A stretch of DNA of 64,000 bases from Acheta domesticus (Eukaryota > Arthropoda > Insecta > Orthoptera > Gryllidae). Of the stretch, positions 1 to 12,251 are shown in pieces. Each line of letters opens with the position of its first letter. Position 1 is the first letter of the stretch. The stretch spans positions 186,311,829-186,375,828 of the forward strand of contig JAHLJT010009419.1 of assembly GCA_031308135.1 (NCBI GenBank), written 5' to 3'. The notes beneath the pieces are model-generated. The model worked only from the letters and a program-made list of their open reading frames with translations, was not told where the DNA came from and searched no databases. A program made the translations under genes and the position numbers.

Positions 1-1343
1 TGATATAAACAATTGTATTATACTTGTGGAAATACGTCAAAAATTGTCGGTGACAGCTTCCTCTCTGGAAGGTGCATTTAAACTTTCATTGGTCTTTGCA
101 CTTACTCGCTTCGCTTCTTTGCGCCAGTCGAAAGTATTGTTTTCCGACAGATTCCAACTCCGATAACAAAACGAATTAATTTTGATATAAATAATATTTA
201 GTGTTTATACTATAAATCCGGTTAATTAGAGCAGGGGCGACATATTCAGGGCCGGCTACCTTCCTTATAAGGAATAAAATCACGAAATTCGGTTGAAGCA
301 CAAACAATTTTCTAAAAGAAAAATCTTATTGTTTTTAGTATATAAACAGACGAGGCCTACATGAATTCAGACACATTCATTTCTATCTCAAACTTGTTAC
401 CTCTCTTCTCTTTAGTCCTAATAGAAGGCGAAAACGTACCTTCCTTAAGATTCCTTGCGTGCTGTATGGTTTGAAATAGACAACGTTCAACACCTTCATG
501 CCGTGACGCAAATTTCACATCACAATTTGCAGGAAAGAAACTTGTCTTTCTGTTGGCTTCACCTTTTCTTCACCTCCGGTATGCATTATTCATTATTTAA
601 TAGTCTCTTCTCTTTGTAGTATTCTTGTATTACATAATCCTTTTTTGAATGAATATATATTCTTCACGGTGCTCATGAGACTGTTCTAATGGTTGATCGT
701 TTCGGATATATTATAGACTTGCGAAAATATTCCAGAAGGCAAACTTGTTGTTGTTGTTTAGCGTTAACAGGAAGTAGATTCACAACCAATGTTGGTTCCA
801 GAGGAGAGCAGTGTGGGTCATGTCTCCTTTTGAAAATTTACGGGAATAAAGCATTTTAAATCGTTATACATAATTTTCAGGGGAATTACTTTTCGATGAA
901 TTTACGGAATATAAATTTGTGATGATTAAGACTGTCTATAATTATTTGGAACTTTTTTATACTCAACAATATAAATTTGTATCGCAATTTTATCTATTTA
1001 ACGAGGGAAACAATTAAAATTGGGAAAGGGACAGAAGTACAATCTGTGTCCGTTTTCTAGAGCACCGACATCACTGCCCCCGTTTTTTAAATATATTTTT
1101 ATACAATTACGAAGAAGAGGCAAAGATTTTTTTTATTTAACACAGTTTTTAATTGGAATGTTTTAAAGTTTTTCCGAGTTTAATTAGAAACTTTTCTAGT
1201 TGAAAAAGTATTCTAATAGTAATATTAATGAAAATAGGAAGATAGTTTTTTTGTTAAATTGTTTTTCAATCAAGATACTATTTGAGTACAATTAAAATAT
1301 GCAATTTGAAGGTATATAGTAAGAAAATTAGTTAGTGACATAA

Positions 1344-1370
1344 ATTATAAATATTTTAAATATTTATAAT
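1344..1370. repeat. Perfect AT-only inverted repeat
   Basis: The 13-mer ATTATAAATATTT is followed after one base by its exact reverse complement, AAATATTTATAAT. It could extrude as a cruciform, or it may be chance in very AT-rich DNA. No transposon ends are visible around it. Confidence 0.6.
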
Positions 1371-2299
1371 GTTTAAAAAGCTCCAATGTTTAAAAACTTA
1401 ATTCTCTCCCTCAAATGATTTCTGAAGATACCCGTTTTTCTATAATATAAAACGCACACCATTTCGGTTTTAAATGCGAAGCGGAAAGAAGAGGAAGGTC
1501 GCGATCTGGAAACAAATCTGCTCGTTTTGCCACCTGCGCTGGCTGGCTGGGTGGAAGTGGGCGCGGTGCTGGCGTAGGCGTAGCTGCCGACGCCGCGCCG
1601 CGCCGTGGCAATTCAGCCCTTCCCCGGCTCGTGCTTCCTCGAATTGACAGTGTACAGCCTTCGTGGAATACAAACGGGACCTCCCTCTGCTGCTCAGCGG
1701 GATGGAGTAACACGTAAAAAGCTGATTGAAAAGTGTTACGCCAGCGAATACTGGCTGTGTTGCAGAAATACAATTTACTACAATCGTGAAATTTGTAGTC
1801 AATTATTTGTTGAGGTCGGTCGCTATTCCAATTAAATTTGGTCATGGCGTTAAATGTAGAGTTATATGCATCCAAATTAAAAAACGGTCTTGTTCGTTCA
1901 GTTATCAGCATAATGTTTATAATAAATTGTACTTCTGCAATATGAAACAAATTTTGATACTAGAGTATTATGGTAGATTTTGACTTTTTAGTTTTATTTT
2001 CAAATGCTTTAATTCGTCAGAAATCGGTACGAAAGCAATTCTTAATAGATAACGAAAAGGTGTAGGTAATTTCCATTCGTTACAAAAATTACTAATTGAA
2101 TATACGCAAGGAACGATTAATTACTGGTCAATAATGTTACTTGAAAGTAAATGTAAGCTGTTGTCCCCTCGTACGACTCTTGGCATATGATTCCGTCTTC
2201 TGGAATGCGTTCTACTAGTTTTGACGGCATACATAATCCAAAGATGGTTCGCCTTGGAATCGGACTTTGGAAAATAAATAACTCGGCCTCGGTAGACTT

Positions 2300-2620
2300 C
2301 ATGTCTGGGCGGCTGTGGGTGCAGCGCGGCCGCCGCCTCCGCCTCCGCCCGCGCCACCTGCAGGCGCCGCTTGCAACACGCGTGAAAGCTCGACTCGGCC
2401 CCGCCCCCGCCCCCGCCCCCCATGGCGCGCTCCCTTCGCCGCCACTCCCGCCGCACGGCAACAAGCCACGTGGTGGGTGCCTGTCTGCCCCGCCCCCCCC
2501 CGCCGCCCGCCCACCGGAATGTAGTTGGCATTTCCTCCACGCCTGCCGTTGGCCCTACGTCTCTCCGATTGTATTAAGCGTTCTGGTCGGCGGGGAACCA
2601 CCTGGGCACCAGAACCAATG
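2300..2620. other. GC/CpG-rich island without a supported exon
   Basis: The block is dense in GCCGCC and CCCGCC and contrasts sharply with AT-rich flanks. Several frames are open only because stop codons are rare at this composition. No splice-flanked frame resembles a known protein. Confidence 0.6.
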
Positions 2621-3124
2621 AGCCTTTTACAATCATCCGCTCAAGTTCCAAAGACAGTAATTGTGTCTTCTGATTTAATTGCGCGTTCTGGAATTTCTTT
2701 GTCCTATTGATTTTTACAAGTTAGTATGGCGTTTCGTCATTTGGGACAATATTTGTGTGGAATTAATCAGCTGTGTTGATTGGAATGATCGTGAATTGGA
2801 CATCAGATTTTACATCTTGTTAGAATTACTCTGATCTATTAGCAGGCCACCTAGGGACCGGTACACTCGTCGGATGTTGTGGCACAACCGGTCATAGTAG
2901 CCATCGTAGTTCCAGTACAATTAAAATATATTCCCAATTAGTCTTTGTTGGTATAAAACCAAGTGTATTGCAGTTTATTGTAATATATGCTTAAGCAAGG
3001 GAACTTAATTTCGAAAAACTTCCTTTGGAAAAAGCTTAACTTAATACAACTGTAGTCGTCTGTATTTACAGTACAAAATTGAAGTACTTATATGTACCCC
3101 ATGCCGCTCATCGGGGGAATCAAG

Positions 3125-3345
3125 GAATGACATCGCCTGGAAGCAAAGCGAACTTACCTTTCACGCCCACTCCTTCCCCACCCAGGGAGGCCGGGATAGA
3201 AATGATATTTGAATGGTGATGCATGAGAGGTTGGAAAGTCCAAGCCCACCGAGCCACATTACATAGGTAAACAGCCATGCCAGGAAGAAATCAAACTCGC
3301 GACCCCTTCGACGGATATGGCCACTGCACGCCTGCCTTAGCGATA
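3125..3345 (-). mobile_element. Probable tRNA-derived SINE, minus strand
   Basis: Read on the minus strand, the segment has a degenerate RNA polymerase III B box (GGTCGCGAGTTTGATTTC, near 3290-3307). An A-box-like stretch (TATCGCTAAGGCAGGC) lies upstream and a non-tRNA body follows. That order matches tRNA-derived SINEs. The ends are not defined and no target-site duplication was found. Confidence 0.4.
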
Positions 3346-3349
3346 TCCA

Positions 3350-5887
3350 CTGACCATTTCAGCGTATTACGTCTTCTATCCTGGCTTCTAAATCTCAAAT
3401 GCAACGGAGTACTATACATAACCATACGTAAAAATAATGTCTAAAACAAATCGTAATTGCTTTTGTTTCTTTGTGTGAATTTCACTTTTGAATGCGAAAT
3501 CACGCCGATTTTTCACATTGGGATCTGGAGTGAATTCTTGCTGTTTAATGTAGGATGTTTCTCACGCAAGTGCATTTTGCTTCTCCATGGCTTGCTTTTT
3601 CAACATCCTCCCTCTTGGACAACTGCAATAATTCATTCATTCTCAGCTGCACTAAAACTACATTCAGGAAGTTTTTGTAAATCAATGAATGTATTAATGA
3701 AGTGAAAGGCATGATGTCAAAAAGGCGTTTAAATCTTTAATGCATTTTCAATCTTGCAATGCCTCGTTATTAAATGAATTGCAATAATACATGTGCTAGA
3801 AAATATATTTCGTCTTCACATGCGAGCTACTCCGGACTCCATGTGTTGTGTGTTAGTGACAACTGCTTTGACAGGTAATGTACGTGTTTTTTTTTCTCGA
3901 GTGCAAACTCGGTCATAGACTATTCTATACACAAATAAATTACCATCCGTACCGACCCCTGCGCGCAATAATGTTTAGGAAAAGACATGTTCACATTCTT
4001 CAAGTACTGGGCTTAAAGAATGCTGCCGAAACTAACCAGGCTTACTACTAGAGGTGTGTGGGACCATGAGGCATCATCCGTCTCAAACTCCGATACATTT
4101 TTACTTTCCCGTATTTTTTTCAAGGCTGCTTAAAGTGGGCCCCGATTAAGAGGAGGTCCACTGAAACTTGTCCGTGAAAAAAATAACATATTGAAAACGG
4201 ATAACGTTTAGGAAAACTATGAATGACGGAGTTTATCATTGCTTGGAAATAATTAGGACATTGATAAGAGAAATTACTCTTCGGAGTGTTTTGTAGATTA
4301 ATAATGTATTATAATTTTAATTAAATTTAAGTTAAAAAACTCTTTCCTAAGCAAACGCGAACCTTTTTATTTTTCATACCACATTATGAAAACTGACATC
4401 AAAGATCTAATGAAGACATATTCGTTGGCGTCGCATTATCTTGACTTTGAACAAACGAACGGTGATAAGAAAACGAAACAATGACGACGAAATGGTAAAA
4501 GCTTGCGTACTAGCGTCACAGAGTTTAGAAATAAAATGAGGAAATCCCGAAGGCATTGTTCTTCAGAATTCCCATGTTTATTCCGATGGTGGCTTGTTTT
4601 CCGGGCTATGCGGCGGGCGGCGTTGCCGTACTAGATTCCAGTAATGCTGTTTTGTCTCGTCTTCTCTTGTCTGGAGGAGAAACGGTGCGCATTCTTTGCG
4701 TTCTCGGGGAGATGGCGTGTTCCGGGTCGCTCTTCACCTCCCAGCGCAGCGTCTATTTGGAACGAGAGCAGGTAGTATACCGACTGACGGTGTGAAATCA
4801 GGGGAAATGCTACGTCCGCGAGCGATCAATTAAGTCCGACAACGTGAAAAGTTATTTGCAGGCCGTTTGAAATTCAAGGAATATTTTCATTGAACGAGAG
4901 AAATAGTGAAAGTTAGAACACAATGTTACAGAACACGTTAGCGAGCTCAGTGATTTTCACATTGCGGAGACGGTGCGTCCGCTATGCGAAACATGAATAT
5001 TCTGTGTTTTTCTGCGTTTGTTTCGTGGATGAAACAACAATTAGCCTTCCGACACTGATTAGCATCAAAATATCACCAACGGCTCAAGTACAGTGTCAAC
5101 GTATTCTTCTCTACAATGAAGGAAAAATTCGTATAGCTCAATAATAAAAAGAAACTAGGTATTAAAAATAGATTGGCCGACATTCACGAACGCCTATATA
5201 TTTCTCAGTTTACATTCTAACAATTACACATTACCTACACTCATTATATCGCTTGCGAGTTGAAATAGTCAAGTGGTTCATGGAGCAACAATGTGCAGTT
5301 TCCATTTACAATATAAAAAGTAATTTCGACACAGAACGTGTACTGACATGGTCTTCGAAAACATTGTAATTAGCTTGTCATGCTTTCATTATTGGTAGTA
5401 TTGTGCATATTGGCATTGTTTCGGTGGTGAAGTAAGTTAACGGGGACACTCTCCGAGGTTGCATTTTTCGAGCGATTCAATATTTGTGTGGTTTCAGAGA
5501 GAAGTGATAAGTTTGATAAATACCTGAGTTTCATTCATCCTTCACACAATTTTGAAAGAAAATTCTGTAGACTTCGGCAATGTGAGAGGTGTCTATGGTT
5601 TCATTATAAGCCCAAGAACATGGGGATTTTTTTTAAAAAATGCAACAGATTTGATTTTGACTGAAGAATACAAAATTCATTGTGTTATTCGGCCTGTTCT
5701 CATACTCTGCGTTCAGACTGAAATCTCATGCTCACTACGTCATTGCTTGCAACAACAGATATGCGATATCAAGTCTCCAAAGAAGAGACTGTGTAATTTA
5801 CAATTTGGACCATATAACCATTAACGTATCATTTGGACTGTATAATTCTAAACTACTAGTAACAAGTATTGTCTCAGCTTCTGGGTC
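3350..5887. other. Unannotated intronic sequence
   Basis: AT-rich sequence without a recognisable gene, RNA or mobile element. Short open frames such as the one at 4556-4795 have no recognisable domain and no coding-type third-position bias. Confidence 0.6.
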
Positions 5888-6323
5888 AATGACCCCCCAT
5901 CTCGATCAGGTTTTTCATCCAGTTTCCCTGATCCTTTAAGAAAATGCTGTGATGGCCCCTTATTTTGCTTTTGGACATAAATGTAACTTCATTATCTGTG
6001 CACGTCTTCCAGAATTCAGTGGGAAAATACAGTTATTGAAATTGTGGTTCTCCATGTCGCGACAGGAGGTATTATTCCTTCTCGAAAGACGAGATGAGGG
6101 ATGAGTCCAAATCTTAAGCTGCTTTATTCTTAAAAATTGATTTTGTTACATCGGAGCGATTTTTTTTATAACAATCCTTTCGCAAACCGCTATTTTCTTT
6201 CTGCATTCAAAATTCAACTAGTATACGACTTAGGTAGGAACACAGAATTAAAAATGCACAGAATTCACTTTTCCCCGTAGCACGTCACACAGTTTTTAAA
6301 TGTTTTTGACGTGAAATAATAGC

Positions 6324-6357
<34 letters not shown>
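5888..6357. mobile_element. Diverged copy of dispersed repeat (3' part)
   Basis: This stretch aligns by eye with 9585-9945. Both carry CATCTCGATCAGGTTTTT, then CAGTTTCCCTGATCC, a conserved block around GGACRTAAATGTARCTTCA, and a later block ending near CAGTTTTTA before a short-period tail. Here the tail is (AAT)n at 6324-6355; in the other copy it is an AAAT-type tail. A shared body ending in a variable microsatellite suggests a retroelement 3' end, but no coding part is present, so the class is unassigned. Confidence 0.65.
6324..6355. repeat. (AAT)n microsatellite
   Basis: About ten uninterrupted trinucleotide units at the 3' boundary of the dispersed repeat copy, in the position where retroelement tails often expand. 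Confidence 0.9.
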
Positions 6358-6359
6358 GC

Positions 6360-8010
6360 CCGTCAAATGCTAATCCCATTGCTATTTGTTCTTGAACAGT
6401 GTCAAGCTCCTTTTAGGCACACCGTTTTGTGTGGTTTTCTTGAGGAGCAATTTTCCTGCTGCATACCACTATTTCCTCAAATGCCACGTAACGTTAAGTA
6501 CATTTCCTATGAACATGTTAACTACACTGAGATTAAAACTTTGGTTATATGTTGGCAAATTTCGCCCAAAAGGTCTTCATTCTTCAAAAAAGGAAAACTC
6601 ATTTCCACACATGGGATATTTGCAATTATTTTAATTGTTTATCTAATACCAAAGTGTTAATGGAACGCTGATAATTTTCTAGTTTTTATAAGTAGTTTAA
6701 AGCTAAAAAAATAATATAGTAAATTCTAAAAACAGTAATGTGGGTTGTCCAAATAATGAAATGTTTCAAATACCATTAGTTACGAGAAAGTTCAATTTTA
6801 ACGTTGTAATCGATTCGTTCCTTTCATTATATGCAATTAATTTGGAGATTGCCAAATGCATGCCTTTACCTCGTTATCATATTCCAGTTTTAATCTGACA
6901 TGAATCTTCATTGTCTTGAATATATATTCGAGTTACCTGTTATTATTAATTGCAGAACATTTGCACCATTCAATCTACTCAGCGAGACTTACGGAGTCAT
7001 AATTCACTGCTCTTTGGAAATCAATTTAATGACTAATTTAAAAACTGAATATTACTATTTTCATCGCCAGTATAATATACGAATGAAGCATGAGCTTGTT
7101 CTCTTACCAACAGAGTTCAAGGGCCCATGTACCCTCAATGGCAATTTTCTCACCTCGTTTTTGGGCATCTCCATATTAACCAAAGAACCTATAAAATGCC
7201 TACAGACTATGAATTTTGCTCCCTGTTTATCGCGTGTCTTTCTCATCTCGGTGTCCGTTTGAATGCCTTCTCCTCTCAACTTGATGCTCCCCTTCGTCCA
7301 GCCAGGATGAGATTTTGTTGTAGCCGGAGCGCGTTGCTTGGTGGAGGACTGTATTCTCAAGAGGTTTACGTATCCAGCCATTTGGGATGCGGGCGGCCCT
7401 GATCGCATTAGTTTACTAAAACTTAAATAACAAAGGATTGGCACATTTCGTTTCTGACTCACTCAGGGTTTGTCTCGTTAAGTTAAAGTTAAGCTGTTCA
7501 AGTTCCTTTTCGATAGTCATCTTACGAAGCTTAGAAGTTCATTCTGTTTCATTTTGACCAAATGTGTCAATAATGCAAAACGGGCTTGCGATTTATATGC
7601 AATCTTCAATGTGTATTTTTCTTGCGGGCTGTCAGTAAGCTGCCTAGATCAGGTATAGATGGCAACACTGCTGAGCGTATTGTGATACCCTCAGTGAACC
7701 CTCGGGATATGAATATGTTGAAATGTACTAAAGTTAATAAGGTGGTCACTTTCACCGGGCTGCGTGTAATAAGCTTTTTTATTTCATTGTATGTAAATTT
7801 TTTGTTGAGTCATGTGGAAGAGTTTGAATTATTATGGGTAGGATATGGTATTCAACGGTATCTGAAAATCTGCGTTTATGGATTTGCGAATAAAACTTTT
7901 AAGAGCGATCCCATTTTATTTCACCATGTAGCAAAGGTGTCTGAGCAACTTTGCAAATAAGATGGTTTTACTTTCCCGTATATGTACGTATACACGGAGT
8001 GATATACGTA
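6360..8010. other. Unannotated intronic sequence
   Basis: AT-rich DNA with only short, feature-poor open frames (for example 6900-7262 on + and 7061-7462 on -, which overlap antisense). Nothing here is recognised. Confidence 0.6.
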
Positions 8011-9945
8011 GTATAGGGAAAGTTATGTAATGCTGCGCGAAAAAATGGCCAATTTTCCGCGGAAAAAAAATTAATTGCCGGGCCGTGTAAACGAATAAGT
8101 GGATAAAACCAGTTGCTAAATTAAGAAAAAAAATCCTCTATCTCGTGGTGTGGTCAAAATCCATGATTTGTTGCTTCTTTATACTTAAAAATCGATTGAC
8201 GGTATTCCGTCCGTCTGTCCGTCTGTGGTCAACGCTAGCGCCTAAACCGTTCGGTCGATTTTCTTCAAAATTGATATTCCCCAGTCGATCTGATTCTAGT
8301 CCAAGCTTTGTGATTTTGAAAAAGATTCTTTAAAATTTGGGGGTACTTTATATGAAGCCCCCCGGGGATTTTCAACATTTTCTCAAAAACGGCTCCAAAT
8401 TTTTTCTTTAAATTTCTTGTATGAATAGAGGAAAATACACTTTTTAACATGCCATAGGTCCGATTTTCACGTACAGCTCTGAATTTTCGAAAATTGTGAA
8501 AGTTTGAATTGTTTTCGGCGTCTTTCTCCAACTACAAAATTGAAGATAGAGATTTTTTCTTCAAATAAAATTTGTTCTGCATATTGAGTTCTTTAATAAA
8601 GGTCATGTAAATGTTTTTCACAATTTTGGTAGTTTTCGTGCAATATTGCGTGCAATATGTGCAATTTTAAAAAATTACAAAAACAAAATTTTCTCAAAAA
8701 CGGCTCCAAATTTTTTCTTTAAACTTTTGGTTGGGATAGTGGTAAATGTACTCTTATCAATGACATAAAAGCCATTTTGGTCTATCGGTTGGTTTTTTCA
8801 AAAATTACCAAAATGTAAATTGTTTTACTTGTCTCTCACGTCGTTAATATTTACATTATCGGCGATTTTTTTACATTATTATATTTACGAGTATATATGC
8901 TTTAAATAATGTCAAGTAAAGTTTCTCGGAAACACTACCGTTTTCTGTGAAAAGTAGCTCAAATTTCGGCATTTTCAGAAATGCTCAAACGTCATTTTCT
9001 CGTATATGGCTGCAATTTTTTTCTTGAAACTTTTGTAACGGATAGTGCTAATTACACTCATTAGTATAGCGTGAAGTTTATTTTGAGTTTTTTTGTTTTT
9101 TTCAAAAATTATATAAATGTAAATTTTTTGAAAGATCTCTCACATCTTTAATATGCCCATTATCCGCAATTTGTAAAGATGATTATATTTGTGAGTGTAA
9201 GTGTTTCAAATAACTTCAAATAAAGTATTTTGAAAACTCAAAAATTTTCTGTGAAAATGAGCTTCAAATTTCGCATTTTTAGTAGTGCTAAAACGCCATT
9301 TTCTCTTAAACGGCACATAATTTTTAAAAGAAAATTGCCATTTACGGCTAGGTTTTTGTGTTCTTTAATATTCTAAAATTAATGTTTCTGTTCTACCAAT
9401 AGGAAACCGAAAAATTAAGAAAATGACAAAAAAATGTACTTTTGGCGATGATAGATGGTAGCTGGCAAGAAAGAGTATGTGGCAATTCCGAATAGCTAGC
9501 GAAGACCCAGGAAAATAGAAAACTAATACGGGAAAGTCTGTGCCATTCTGTAGCACCACTAGTTTAACATAATAATTGTACAATGAATCCCCATCTCGAT
9601 CAGGTTTTTGTCCAGTTTCCCTGATCCATTGAGCAAATGCTGAGATGGCCCCTTGTTTTGCTTCTGGACGTAAATGTAGCTTCACTGTGCGCACGTTTTG
9701 TTGAGCACTCCTTTTGCTTGTAGTTCATTTACAGTTGAAATTGATTTTCTATAACTCGGGAAAAACATTTTTCAAATATCTTTATTTTTCTAAAATAATT
9801 ATTTTCTAAATTCATTTTTTTCGTTTGTTTGTTTTTTTTTAAATAAAATTCTGGCCCTCAAGAAAATGTGCGCAGATAAATTTCTTTCCCCACACGTCAT
9901 ATACAGTTTTTACTGTTTTTTGACAAATAAATAAATAATCTTATA
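8011..9945. mobile_element. Long dispersed repeat with internal ~305-bp tandem periodicity
   Basis: The first 510 bp match 20967-21430. Shared blocks include AAAGTTATGTAATGCT, CAGTTGCTAAAT/TAGTTGCTAAAT and TTCTTCAAAATTGATATTCC. The last 360 bp match 5888-6357. Between them the motif TTTTCTC...CGGCNCC/CTGCAAAT...TTTTCTT recurs at 8378, 8689, 8995 and 9299, a spacing of 311, 306 and 304 bp. No transposase or reverse transcriptase frame is visible, so this is a non-coding or decayed element of unknown class. Confidence 0.7.
8378..9330. repeat. Four diverged ~305-bp tandem units
   Basis: Each unit opens with TTTTCTCAAAAACGGCTCC or a diverged version. It then runs through an A/T-rich arm ending in AAATTTCGCATTTT-like sequence. 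Divergence rises toward the right-hand units, which argues for an old tandem amplification inside the element. Confidence 0.65.
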
Positions 9946-9994
9946 GCGTTTCGCCGATTTTTCTTTCAGCCTTTCGGTGTCGCCCACAGTGGAG

Positions 9995-10021
9995 CTAACC
10001 CATTGTCGCTCTTGATTGCAG
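9995..10021 (+). promoter_or_regulatory. fus: Branch point and 3' splice site of exon A
   Basis: A CTAAC branch-site match at 9995-9999 is followed by a pyrimidine-leaning stretch and TTGCAG at 10016-10021. No other AG lies between them. The spacing of about 22 nt suits a U2-type acceptor. Confidence 0.8.
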
Positions 10022-10165
10022 GTGGTGGGCGTGACGCAGTACCTGGTGAAGCCGCAGGTAGCCGACATGAACGAAAACGTGCTCTCGGAGCAGATCATGT
10101 CGGAGAGCGGTATCACGGAGGAGATGGTGAAGAACGGCCAGCCGTTGGAGGTGGTTATCCAAACG
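10022..10165 (+). CDS. fus: Internal exon A of ESRP/fusilli (DnaQ-like N-terminal domain)
   Basis: This 144-bp exon is open in one frame for 48 codons, starting VVGVTQYLVKPQVADMNENV and ending at PLEVVIQT. Forty-three of 48 codons end in G or C, unlike the AT-rich flanks. It is bounded by TTGCAG and a GTGAGT donor and is phase 0 on both sides. ESRP proteins regulate alternative splicing through three RRMs downstream of an N-terminal exonuclease-fold domain. The pattern VKP...LSEQ...ESGITEEMVKNGQPLE matches the segment in which ESRPs have VKP...LTEQ...ETGLTEEAV...PLE. Whether the domain keeps nuclease residues cannot be judged from this piece. The family was recognised from memory. Confidence 0.9.
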
Positions 10166-10171
10166 GTGAGT
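10166..10171 (+). promoter_or_regulatory. fus: 5' splice site after exon A (U2-type)
   Basis: ACG|GTGAGT is a standard major-spliceosome donor. It opens a 47,508-bp intron if exon B is the next exon, which the matching phase 0 and the continuous family alignment support. Confidence 0.85.
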
Positions 10172-11353
10172 ACCAGAAGTGTGTCCCCTCTGTAGTGTGC
10201 TGACCGAGACTTCAATTGGAGATCTGTAGGAGGTACCAGAATCGGTTCCGGTTCACGATGCAATGTACGTATCATGGTTCGAAACCACTGTGGTATACGG
10301 CTGCTGTCAAATTGGCGGTCGTTGACATGAACGGTTCGGGTCAGAGCGATGTACAGTATCAGATATACTATTAGTTTTATCCTGTGGCTCAAACATGCAA
10401 AATCCTTTCCTTTGTTGGGAAATTAGGTCGAGGCAAACAATGTCTGTGGTAAGAAGTGTACACACCATTATTAGTTAAAATGTTATATCTAATAGAATCT
10501 CCTACTTACATCATTTGTCGTTTGACAACACAATGTACGTTGGTTAATTAACTTACCAGCTTTTTTACCTACATTTTCTTGTTTTGATGGAAAAAAGTAC
10601 AGACTTCACTTCTAATCCTCAATCGATTCTTAATTTTAAGATTCAAAACAGCTAATAAAATAGAAAATAAGAAATATTAACAACGCCAATACACGTTGTA
10701 CACGCCCGCTTTCGTAACTCTTTCAAAATGCGACGCTTGTCTGGAATGTTCTACACTCCTCGTGCGCAATATACCGAAACATTCGAAGACTGGAAGTGAA
10801 ACCTATCGTCCTTTGGTTATGCAAGGAGTTAAACGCATGATTCAGCCGATGGATGAGCAGTAGTATTTCAGATATTGCGTATCATGCTCACATACACATT
10901 CGCACCTATTACATATGCGATGTGTGTGTGTGTGTGTGTGTGTGTGTGTTGTACCATAAAAATTAAACCGGAGACAGTGCAGGAATAAAGTGCTTAAGAA
11001 CGGCTAATTAGAAAGTGACTATTCATTTTTTTTAAATATGAGTAACGCGGTCAATAACAATTAACTTAGTTGCACAAAGCATACGCGCAGAAATTCCTTG
11101 TCTGTTAAATCTTGGAAAATAAGTTTCTTCTCGTACGAGTCTTTGCGGACTTTCGAGGTACCCTAAATCAAGCAGAACGTTTCATGACCAACACACGGTG
11201 CGTTTCGTTCTCCTAGTTCTCTTGAACGGGTTGTTCTCCATTGGTCAACAGCGAAACGAAAACGAAATGCTCACGACGAACAGTCACGCGGTCGACCAGG
11301 TAAACAACCTCCCGAACGGAGGACGCAAACATGTCGCCAAGGAATCGTTAAAT
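10172..11353. other. Unannotated intronic sequence with a (TG)n tract
   Basis: A (TG)n microsatellite lies at 10921-10949. The remainder is AT-rich with no recognised gene or element. Confidence 0.6.
10921..10949. repeat. (TG)n microsatellite
   Basis: About 14 uninterrupted TG units. Confidence 0.95.
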
Positions 11354-12244
11354 CAGGAGTGTCCAACTTGCAAGACCTCATGGGCCACGACTAAAACCTT
11401 CAATATGGTTGGGGGCCGTATTTTCATTACTCTTGCGATCCGCACGTGACCCCGTATTGTTGATCGCAGCAGTTTGCCCGTCTGGTCTGAAACGGGAGAG
11501 GAGATGGAAGTATGTGTGAAATCAGACTCTATCGTGCATAACGCTGTGAAACTCATTAGGGGAATTCTAATTTCTGAATTTACTAGAACAATATTCCCTA
11601 AATTTAAACGTAACGTATTTTTACTTGAAGGCGGTGTTGACGTCGACAGTGCGCGTGCGCTTGGCGCAATATTCTCGCCCGTCATGGATGCAAAAGACTT
11701 ACGTTTGTCTAATAACCTTTCGCGGGCCACAATAAAGAAGAATTCACGTAAGAACAAGCAAAAGTGACAGTTCGCTAAACAAGTGAACATCACATGTAAT
11801 TCAGAGAAGTATCCCTCCGCCGCGGCAGCTGTTCACAAACAGGTGCATCAGTACGCACCTTACATTCAAGACTCGGTTTTAAAATAAACATAATGCTTAT
11901 CACGCAAAAAGTAAATTCCATATAATGTGTATGAAAGAAATAAATTTTTACAGAAGAGCACATAGCACTGCACTTCCTAATTTCAATTATTTCTCGTGGC
12001 GCACTATATTTTCGTCGGACGAGGACATCACAAAAGGAAGCGTCGAAACAATTTACAAGTTAGCCAACTGCAAACGAACGAATCGAGGAAGGAGAGTTCA
12101 ATGGGATCAAGGACACGACGACCACAGAACCTTCGGTTATGTTTCCAGCACTAGCTGTCAAAATTGCTTCTTCTTACATGAATTTCTCTTTAAATGGCAC
12201 CGCGGGCCGCATGCGGCCCGGGAGCCGCCAGTTGGACAACCCTG
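11354..12244. mobile_element. 891-bp hAT-type (Charlie-like ends) non-autonomous transposon
   Basis: The left end is CAGGAGTGTCCAAC. The right end read in reverse complement is CAGGGTTGTCCAAC, 12 of 14 matching. These fit hAT elements whose ends begin CAGNGNTGTCCAA followed by GGCCCGCGGGCCGC; that GC palindrome survives at 12203-12220. Direct repeats GTTAAAT (11347-11353) and GTCAAAT (12245-12251) abut the two ends, 6 of 7 identical, as expected for an aged target duplication. Internal frames such as 11474-11767 (+) show no transposase motifs, so the element looks non-autonomous or internally deleted. Confidence 0.7.
12203..12220. repeat. 18-bp perfect GC palindrome in hAT subterminal region
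   Basis: CGGGCCGCATGCGGCCCG is self-complementary over its full length and lies 24 bp inside the right end of the hAT-type element. The left end carries only a decayed counterpart. Confidence 0.9.
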
Positions 12245-12251
12245 GTCAAAT

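Larger units (their letters stand above)
1..10021 (+). other. fus: 3' portion of upstream fus/ESRP intron
   Basis: This stretch lies upstream of exon A and contains no segment that resembles the earlier ESRP N-terminal residues, so it is read as the end of an intron whose start is outside the window. It is mostly AT-rich with two GC islands (about 1540-1640 and 2300-2620), a tRNA-derived SINE near 3.2 kb and two diverged copies of one dispersed repeat. The open frames present are short and lack coding character. The intron call is inferred from the acceptor at 10020-10021. Confidence 0.75.

Noticed and set aside
10003..10203. 66-codon + frame overlapping exon A
   Set aside because: Different frame from the GC3-biased one; it reads through the GTGAGT donor and has no family match.
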